Source: Amycolatopsis sp. FBCC-B4732
GTDB lineage: Bacteria; Actinomycetota; Actinomycetes; Mycobacteriales; Pseudonocardiaceae
Reading direction: 5' to 3'
Assembly (NCBI RefSeq): GCF_023008405.1
Contig: NZ_CP095376.1
Coordinates: 3,992,001-4,056,000, forward strand
DNA: 64,000 nucleotides
The position numbers and the translations under genes are program-made. This document shows, piece after piece, positions 58,681 through 64,000 of this stretch. The number at the start of each line of letters is the position of its first letter. Position 1 is the stretch's first letter. The notes beneath the pieces were generated by a model. That model saw only the letters and a list, made by a program, of their open reading frames with translations, did not search any database and was not told where the DNA came from.

Positions 58681-60047
58681 ATGCCCCGCACTCCCGCCCC
58701 GCCCGACACCGCAGCCACCGCCAAGGCGAAGAAAACCCTCACCCGGTCCATCGGCGTCGGCGGCGGCACCCTGCTGACGCTCAGCTGCGTGACGCCGGCG
58801 TCGTCGCTCTTCGTCCTCGTGCCCCCGCTGTTCGCCGACCTCGGCACCGGCACCGCGCTCGCCATCGCCCTCGCGGTGCTGCTCTGCGTCGGGATCGCCT
58901 TCTGCTACTCCGAACTCGGCACGCTGGTGCCGAGCGCCGGCGGCGAGTACGCGATGGTGACGACCGTGGCGAACCGCTTCGCCGGCTGGCTGACCTTCAT
59001 GCTCTCGTTCATCGTGATCCTCGTCGTGCCGCCGATCATCGCGATCGGCGTCGCCGACTACCTCGCCGCCGTGTCGACATCGGCCCCTCGGTCGCGGGCG
59101 CGCTCGTCATGCTGGCCTCGACCGTGATGGGCCTGCTCAACCTGCGGTCCAACGCCTGGCTCACCGGCGTCTTCCTGGTCATCGAGATCGTCGCGATCTT
59201 CGCCGTCTCCCTGCTCGGCTTCGCGCACACCACGCAGAGCCCGGCCGTGCTCGTGAAGCCGAGCCTCGGCACGAGCGGGATCGGGCTGATCGCCGTCGTC
59301 GCCGGGCTCGCCGTCGCGTTGTTCGTCGTGCAGGGCTTCAGCACCGCCGTCTACCTCGCCGAAGAGATGCGTGAACCGCGCCGCACGGTGGCCAGGACGG
59401 TGTTCTGGACGCTCGGGATCAGCGCCGTCGTCATCCTCGTACCGGTCGTGGCGATCACCCTCGCCGTGCCGGACGCCGCCGCGCTCGCCGGTGTCGACGT
59501 CACCGCGCTGGTCACCGGCTGGAGCAGTTCCACCGTCGGCGCCGCGATCAGCCTGTGCATCGCGGCGGCGATCGTCAACGCGGTGATCGTGATGGTCATC
59601 CAGAATTCGCGGGTGCTCTACGCCTCCGCGCGCGACCAGGCGTGGCCCGCGCCGGTGAACGGCGCGATGAGCGTCGTGAGCGAGCGCTTCGGCGCGCCGT
59701 GGGTCGCGACCCTCGTGGTCGGGCTGTCCGAAGCGGTGCTCTGCTTCGTGCCGGTGGAGACGCTCAGCGGCGTCACCGGGGTCGCGGTCGTCGCGCTCTA
59801 CCTCAGCGTCGCGGCCGCCGCCCTCGCCGCGCGCCGGGCGGCGCACCGGAAGCCGCACGTCTGGCGGATGCCGGCCTGGCCGGTCGTGCCGGTGCTCGCC
59901 GTGGCCGCGCTGGCCTACGTCCTGGTCGAGCAGAGCGCGCTCGACCTCGGCATCACCGCGGGCGTGCTGGCCGTGTCGGCGCTGTACTGGTGCGGCTACC
60001 TGCGCCGCCGTCCCGGGCGGTGGGTCGTGACGGTCCCGCGGGACTAG
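58681..60047 (+). pseudogene. APC-family amino acid permease with a frameshift
   Basis: The start (ATG at 58681, GGAGGGA upstream) gives ARSIGVGGG-like text TLTRSIGVGGGTLLTLSCVTPASSLF and three membrane helices to VGVADYLAAV. At about 59068-59076 (GCCGTGTCGACATC) the frame shifts by one base; in the next frame IGPSVAGALVMLASTVMGLL, GFSTAVYLAEEMREPRRTVARTVFWTLG and the remaining helices continue to 60047. Together they make a full-length permease of about 455 residues with roughly twelve helices. One missing base explains the break; it may be a real mutation or a sequencing error. It would import the substrate of the adjacent aminotransferase. Confidence 0.85.
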
Positions 60048-60583
60048 TCCTTCGGCCGGGCCCGGAGCCGGCGGATGCCGACGACGATCACCGCGAGCAG
60101 CCCGGCCACGGCGACCAGCACCCACACCCACTTCGGGATGCCCGCGGACTCGAGGGTGACGGGCGCCGGGGAACCGGTCGCCGCGGCCTTCGTCACCGGC
60201 GCCGTGAGGGTGAAGCGCACGGTGCCGCTGACGTTGTCGCCGTCTTTCGCGACCACCTTCCAGGCCAGCGAGTAGGCCTGCGCGGAACCGGCGGGCGTCA
60301 CGGGCACCGTCACGACCCCGCCCTCGACCACGGGGGTGCCGATCTTCCACTTGACGCCGTCGCGGCCGTCGATCGCGATGGGGTCCGGCGGCAGCGTCAC
60401 CGGCTCGCCGAACTTCAGCTCGACCTGCGTGGGAGCGGTGTCGAGCGCGGCACCTTCGGCCGGGGAGCTGGACTCGAGCTCGGTGTGGGCCGACGCGGGT
60501 CCGGCGAGCACGACCAGCCCGGTGAGAGCGGCGAGAACGGCGAGAACGGCTCCGGAGACACGACGGGCACGACGCGGGATCAT
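60044..60583 (-). CDS. CopC-domain secreted membrane-anchored protein
   Basis: A 179-residue protein with signal peptide (VSGAVLAVLAALTGLVVLAGPASA) directly followed by HTELESSSPAEGAALDTAPTQVELKFGEPV, the CopC copper-binding domain with its N-terminal His as first ligand. AYSLAWKVVAKDGDNVSGTVRFTLTAP ends the domain, then a Pro/Ala linker and a C-terminal helix (WVWVLVAVAGLLAVIVVGI) with an Arg-rich tail anchor it. It probably binds Cu(II) outside the membrane. No CopD gene is adjacent. Its 3' end overlaps the permease stop by four bases. Confidence 0.9.
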   Translation of the reverse strand: MIPRRARRVSGAVLAVLAALTGLVVLAGPASAHTELESSSPAEGAALDTAPTQVELKFGEPVTLPPDPIAIDGRDGVKWKIGTPVVEGGVVTVPVTPAGSAQAYSLAWKVVAKDGDNVSGTVRFTLTAPVTKAAATGSPAPVTLESAGIPKWVWVLVAVAGLLAVIVVGIRRLRARPKD

Positions 60584-60708
60584 CCGGACATCCTGCCCTA
60601 TCCGCCCGTGCAGTCTTCGTGTCCACCCGTGCAGCCGCGGCGGGCCTACTTCTCTTCGCGGCGCGGATTGGCCAGGATGGACGCCTGGGTGGCGAAGGAA
60701 GGACGTCC

Positions 60709-61173
60709 ATGGCGACGGTGCGGGACGAGGCCGATGCGCGCAAGCAGCTGCGCGAGGAAGACCGGCTGGCAGCGAACAAGCCGCAGGAGAACGCGGCCGA
60801 CGTCGCGAAGCCGGAGGGCGGCGGCTCGGCCGGGCTGGTCGCCGACGCCGGCGTCATCGCGCTGGACTACGACCAGGTCGAGAAGGCGAAGGCGGACATC
60901 GACGCGCGCTACCAGGCCCTGTCCGAGCACCTCGCGGCGGCGGCCGAGCTGAGCGTCCCGCTGGCCGACGGACACGGCCCGGTGGCGCACTGGATGCGCG
61001 GCTCGTTCCGGCTGCGGGGCGGGGCCGACGCCGGCGGCGTGCAGGTCACGCTGCGGTCGTACCTGGCCGAGCTGGCCTCGCTGCGGGAGGCGCTCGGGAA
61101 CGTGGCCACGACGCACCGGCTCAACGACGAGGACGCCGCCGAGGCCCTCCGGGCGGGTGAGCGCGATGCCTGA
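60709..61173 (+). CDS. WXG100-like type VII secretion-associated protein
   Basis: A 154-residue protein with a charged, probably disordered N-terminus (ATVRDEADARKQLREEDRLAAN) and a helical hairpin, VIALDYDQVEKAKADIDARYQALSEHL and GGVQVTLRSYLAELASLREALGNVATTHRLNDEDAAEAL, with a WMRG turn between the helices, the shape of WXG100/ESX substrates. It is the first of five overlapping genes; its stop overlaps the next start by eight bases. The start is ATG at 60709, where the conserved part begins. No ESX ATPase or membrane component lies in the window. Confidence 0.65.
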   Translation: MATVRDEADARKQLREEDRLAANKPQENAADVAKPEGGGSAGLVADAGVIALDYDQVEKAKADIDARYQALSEHLAAAAELSVPLADGHGPVAHWMRGSFRLRGGADAGGVQVTLRSYLAELASLREALGNVATTHRLNDEDAAEALRAGERDA

Positions 61174-62311
61174 GTTCCACTCCACGAACCACGAGCCGAC
61201 CGCGCGCCAGAAGCGGAAGGCGCGGCGCGTCCGCCGCGAAAAGGAAGCCAACCGCCGCGAAGAGTCGTTCGGCAAGATCCACTGGGACAGCTACGACCAC
61301 CGCGAGCTGTGGGACATGATCCAGTCGGCCGACCCGCCGAAGCTCGGCGAGCAGGCGTACCGGTGGGCCGAGCTGGCCAAGGGCGTCGACGCGGAGACGA
61401 GCGAAGTCCACAAGCTGGTGCAGAGCCTGCTGCTGTCGTGGCGCGGCCCGGCCGCGGTCCGGGCCGCGGACTCGATCGGCAAGCTGACCGCGTGGGCGAG
61501 CACGGCGAGCACCAACGCCCGTGAGATCGGCGACGGCCTCGACGCGTACACGTCGGCGATCGGCGAGGCGCGGAAGAAGATGCCGGAGCCCGTGCACTAC
61601 TGGGCCGAGAAGTGGTTTCAGGAGGGGTACGCGGTCAAGCGGCTCGACGGGCCCGAAGGCGCGTACATGCTGGACGACCTGCTCGACGACAAGCACCCGA
61701 CCAAGAAGCAGGCGGACGACGCCAAGGCCGCGGCCGTCCGCGTGATGGAGCAGTACGAGAGCGCGAGCCACGACGTCCGCCACCGCCTCCCGACGTTCGA
61801 CACCGCCCCGCAGGTGAGCGTGACGGGCGACCGGGTCCCGCGGGTCCCCCTGCCCCCGACGCCGCCCGATCCCCCCGAGCCCGACCCGCCCACCGACCCG
61901 CGGGTCGACCCGGCTCCCGGCTCCCCGGCCGGCGACACGACGTCGACCGCGTCCGCGCTGCCGGCGGCGCTCACGGGAGCCGGGCTGCTGCCGGGCGCGC
62001 TCGACGGCACCATCGGGCCGGGCGGTGCCGCGACGACCGGTGCCGCCGGGCCGGGCTTCGGCGGGCTGATCGGCTCCGGGGCGCTCGGGGAAGCCGGGCA
62101 GGCCGGATCCGGGCGGGTCGGCGGCGCCGGGCCAGGCGGCTTCGGCCCCGGTGCGCCGGGCGGCCGCGGCACGGCGGGCGGGTACGGCATGTACCCGCCG
62201 GGCCAGGGCGCGCGCCGCGAGGAGGACACCGAGCACCGCGACAAGTACGGGTCGGGCTACGACCTGCTCGACGACCTCCCGCCCGCCTACCCGCCGGTGT
62301 TCGGCGAATGA
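61166..62311 (+). CDS. PPE-like type VII secretion-associated protein
   Basis: A 381-residue protein. Residues 40-210 are helical and PPE-like: LGEQAYRWAELAKGVDAETSEVHKLVQSLLLSWRGPAAVRAADSIGKLTAWASTASTNAREIGDGLDAY, with a W-R-G turn. Then comes a Pro-rich stretch (PLPPTPPDPPEPDPPTDP) and a Gly/Ala-rich tail with repeated GG and GAG motifs, as in many secreted actinobacterial ESX substrates. The first 35 residues are strongly basic. It overlaps both neighbours (8 and 4 bases). ATG at 61166 is chosen over the GTG at 61157. Confidence 0.7.
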   Translation: MPEFHSTNHEPTARQKRKARRVRREKEANRREESFGKIHWDSYDHRELWDMIQSADPPKLGEQAYRWAELAKGVDAETSEVHKLVQSLLLSWRGPAAVRAADSIGKLTAWASTASTNAREIGDGLDAYTSAIGEARKKMPEPVHYWAEKWFQEGYAVKRLDGPEGAYMLDDLLDDKHPTKKQADDAKAAAVRVMEQYESASHDVRHRLPTFDTAPQVSVTGDRVPRVPLPPTPPDPPEPDPPTDPRVDPAPGSPAGDTTSTASALPAALTGAGLLPGALDGTIGPGGAATTGAAGPGFGGLIGSGALGEAGQAGSGRVGGAGPGGFGPGAPGGRGTAGGYGMYPPGQGARREEDTEHRDKYGSGYDLLDDLPPAYPPVFGE

Positions 62312-62592
62312 CCGGCTTCCACGCCGACCCGGCCGCCCTCGACGCCCTCGCGCGGACGCTGGCGGACACGGCCGGGGAGTACGGCGCCGCGGTGCCCGAT
62401 CTCGACGTCGGCGACCTGGGCCCGCCCGCGGTTTCGGGCGCCCTCGCCGCGCTCGCTCGTGAGTGGTCGGGCCGGATCGGGGGCGTGCAGGAGGACTTCG
62501 CCGGCTCAGCGGAGAGCGTCCGGGCCGCGGCGAAGACCTACCGCGCCGCCGACGCGGACGCCGCGGAACGCCTGGGACGCGCCGATGGCTGA
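62308..62592 (+). CDS. EspC-like (DUF2580-type) small secreted protein
   Basis: A 94-residue helical protein: FHADPAALDALARTLADTAGEYGAAVPDLDVGDLG, then LAREWSGRIGGVQEDFAGSAESVRAAAKTYRAADADAAERL. The opening F-x-A-D-P-x-x-L and the C-terminal Y-x3-D resemble the EspC/DUF2580 group of ESX substrates, where Y-x3-D/E is the secretion signal (Y-R-A-A-D here). Translation is coupled to the gene before (ATGA) and overlaps the gene after by eight bases. Confidence 0.72.
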   Translation: MTGFHADPAALDALARTLADTAGEYGAAVPDLDVGDLGPPAVSGALAALAREWSGRIGGVQEDFAGSAESVRAAAKTYRAADADAAERLGRADG

Positions 62593-63277
62593 CTTCCGCG
62601 GTCTCGGCTTCGACCCGGTGCCCGGCAACCCCGACGCCGTCGCCGAAGCGGCCCGCCGGTGCACCGCGGCCGCCGCTCGCCTGCGGGAGATCCGGCCGCC
62701 CGGCGAGATCCCCGACTGGGCCGGTCCTTCGGCGCGGGCACTGGCCGAGCGCGCCGGCCGCGCCGCGACCGGGCTCGCCACCGCGCCGGAGGCCATGGAA
62801 GCGGCCGCCGGCGTGCTCGACGGCTGGGCCGGGACCCTGGTCGCCCACCACCGCCGTGCCGAGGAACTCGACGTCCGGGCCGGTGCCGCGCGCCGGGCCG
62901 TGGTCGACGCCGAGGACGACGTCGAGCGCGCCGAAACCGAAGCGCAGTTCGCCCCCGGCGCCGCCGGCACCCTCGCCGCGGCCCGCACGCGGCTCGCGGA
63001 CCGGCGGCAGGACCTCGACGGGGTGCTCACCGAAGCGCGCGACCTCGAACGCGTCCACGCCATCGAAGCGGCCCGCGTCGCGGACCGGCTGCGGGCCCTC
63101 GGCGACGGTGCGCCCCTGCCGTCCGCGCCCGATTTCCGCGGCCTGGGCCGGCACTTGGAGACGTTCTCGGCCGCCGGGCGCGAGCTGGGCGTGACCGTCG
63201 CGCGCACGCCCGTCGCGCCGGTGACGCCGCCGCCGGGTGCCGTGTCCGCGTTCGCCGCCGCGCTGGGTGGCCAGTGA
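62585..63277 (+). CDS. Coiled-coil ESX-cluster protein, possible effector
   Basis: A 230-residue protein. DFRGLGFDPVPGNPDAVAEAARRCTAAAARL starts the helical part with W-A-G at DWAGPSARALAERAG. A long coiled coil follows (AGAARRAVVDAEDDVERAETEAQFAPGAAGTLAAARTRLADRRQDLDGVLTEARDLERVHAIEAARVADRL), then a short Pro-rich end. It resembles the N-terminal LXG/WXG-like half of polymorphic T7SS toxins, but no recognisable toxin domain is present. It overlaps its neighbours on both sides. Confidence 0.68.
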   Translation: MADFRGLGFDPVPGNPDAVAEAARRCTAAAARLREIRPPGEIPDWAGPSARALAERAGRAATGLATAPEAMEAAAGVLDGWAGTLVAHHRRAEELDVRAGAARRAVVDAEDDVERAETEAQFAPGAAGTLAAARTRLADRRQDLDGVLTEARDLERVHAIEAARVADRLRALGDGAPLPSAPDFRGLGRHLETFSAAGRELGVTVARTPVAPVTPPPGAVSAFAAALGGQ

Positions 63278-63870
63278 AGCTGCCCGCCGTACCGGGGATC
63301 ACCCCGGTGACCCTGGACTCGGTCGAGCGCACCACGGCCGAGCTGCACGCGCTCATGGCGCGCCTGCGCGGCCCCGACGCCGCGCGCGACCTCGGCCTGG
63401 AAGCCGCCGCCGTGCAGTCCGCGGAAATCGCCCACGAGCAGCGGGCGGGCCTGCTGGCGCTGGTCGAACACCGCGACGCGGACCCGGCGCTGCTGATCGC
63501 CGGCGTCGTCCCGGTGGACGTCCCGCTCGAAGAAGCCGCGGACCTGCAGCACTTCGTCGCGGACACGACACCCGGCCTGCGCGAGGTGAGCAGCGCGCGG
63601 ACCGGCCGCGGCTACCCGGTGGTGATCGTCGAGCGGATCGGGCTGTCCGGCGCGCAGCTGCAGGCCGTCGTGCTCGACCCGGACCGCCCGCGCGCGGCCG
63701 TGTTCACCCTGCACTCCCCCGGCGGGCGGGGCTGGCTGGAGGTCGCCGGGCTGGCCGGGACGCTCGTCGCCGGCGTCGACCTCAGCCCCGCAGCTCCCGC
63801 TCCCGGTATTCGCGCGGGGTCTGTCCGGTCGCCCGGCGGAACGTCCGCGAGAAGTGCGGGGCGCTGGTGA
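63274..63870 (+). CDS. Unidentified last gene of the ESX-associated set
   Basis: The GTG at 63274 overlaps the previous stop. The first 170 residues look like a folded globular protein: TPVTLDSVERTTAELHALMARLRGPDAARDLGLEAAAVQSAEIAHEQRAGLLALVEHRDADPALLIAGVVPVDVP and GYPVVIVERIGLSGAQLQAVVLDPDRPRAAVFTLHSPGGRGWLEVAGLAGTLVAGVDLS. This mixed alpha/beta pattern resembles ESX-associated immunity or chaperone proteins, but I do not recognise a family. The last 30 codons overlap the convergent AraC gene and translate as junk, so the native end may be near 63785 with a lost stop. Its place after a possible effector would suit an immunity or chaperone role. Confidence 0.6.
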   Translation: MKLPAVPGITPVTLDSVERTTAELHALMARLRGPDAARDLGLEAAAVQSAEIAHEQRAGLLALVEHRDADPALLIAGVVPVDVPLEEAADLQHFVADTTPGLREVSSARTGRGYPVVIVERIGLSGAQLQAVVLDPDRPRAAVFTLHSPGGRGWLEVAGLAGTLVAGVDLSPAAPAPGIRAGSVRSPGGTSARSAGRW

Positions 63871-64000
63871 ACCCGCAGTCCCGCGCGACTTCCGCGATCC
63901 CCCGGCCCGCCGTCGCCGGGTCCGCCAGCACGGCCTTCGCGCGTTCGATCCGCAGGCCCTTGAGCCGTTCGGAGACGCCTTGGCCGTCGTCGAACAGCTG
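63782..64000 (-). CDS. AraC-family regulator, C-terminal part only
   Basis: The last 72 residues of an AraC/XylS regulator; the 5' end lies beyond the right edge. Visible are GLRIERAKAVLADPATAGRGIAEVARDCGFTSAPHFSRTFRRATGQTPREYRERELRG, the second helix-turn-helix with the family signature F-T/S-x2-P/x-H-F-S-R-x-F-R-x3-G-x-T-P. It converges on the last ESX-associated gene with about 90 bases of nominal overlap. Confidence 0.92.
   Translation of the reverse strand, partial: QLFDDGQGVSERLKGLRIERAKAVLADPATAGRGIAEVARDCGFTSAPHFSRTFRRATGQTPREYRERELRG

Overview
The window is GC-rich actinobacterial chromosome with strong third-position G/C bias, many GTG starts, frequent 1-14 nt gene overlaps, and gene families typical of the Pseudonocardiaceae (a BTAD/NB-ARC SARP regulator, DUF6292-like, DUF2945, DUF3140, DUF2795 and DUF4383 families, an ESX-type accessory set). 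Amycolatopsis or a close relative is the best guess; this is inferred from gene content, not from a marker gene. I see no tRNA, rRNA, CRISPR array, intact IS or prophage.

Layout. 1-12.8 kb is conventional: a D-aminoacylase-like amidohydrolase (cut by the left edge), a secreted beta-propeller protein diverging from a PucR regulator, a HIT protein, a probable epoxide hydrolase-SARP-flavin monooxygenase operon diverging from a WYL regulator, an ArsR-SRPBCC pair and an M20 amidohydrolase. 12.8-42.6 kb is a stress-type accessory island: hemerythrin, two GCS2-like carboxylate-amine ligases, a STAS protein, a haem-oxygenase-like diiron protein, a CDGSH protein, a HemK-like methyltransferase, an ATP-grasp ligase, an FAD-Rieske oxidoreductase, topoisomerase IB, YihY, Zn-alcohol dehydrogenase, phosphate transport, glycosyltransferases and several DUF proteins. 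Many start just downstream of a GTTT-N15-GGGTA(T/C/G)-like promoter of the SigF/SigB type, and five intergenic regions carry two such promoters back to back. The same island is full of broken genes that have kept their ends but lost internal or terminal segments (DUF3140, Orn/Lys/Arg decarboxylase, two SDRs, DUF1360, GT9, erythromycin esterase, a VOC tail).

42.6-52.7 kb is an envelope and extracellular block: a GH76 mannanase-like enzyme, HtpG, a secreted CE1-type esterase, an HNH endonuclease whose ribosome-binding site lies in a long hairpin, a Ser/Thr kinase with an extracellular CBM2-like carbohydrate-binding domain, a large secreted scaffold-like protein and a secreted S53 peptidase. 52.7-60.6 kb holds two repeat-rich non-coding stretches (one a 58-bp minisatellite), a LuxR-type regulator, a P450, an omega-aminotransferase with an Lrp regulator and a frameshifted APC permease, and a CopC-domain protein. 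60.7-63.9 kb is a tightly overlapping five-gene set with WXG100/PPE/EspC-like features (type VII secretion substrates or partners without the secretion machinery), ended by a convergent partial AraC regulator.

How the parts fit: the central island looks like a general-stress regulon scattered over many small transcription units (redox protection, thiol or amide ligation, DNA topology, envelope glycosylation, phosphate), with heavy erosion of individual members. The 42-53 kb block looks like sensing and attack of external polysaccharide and protein.
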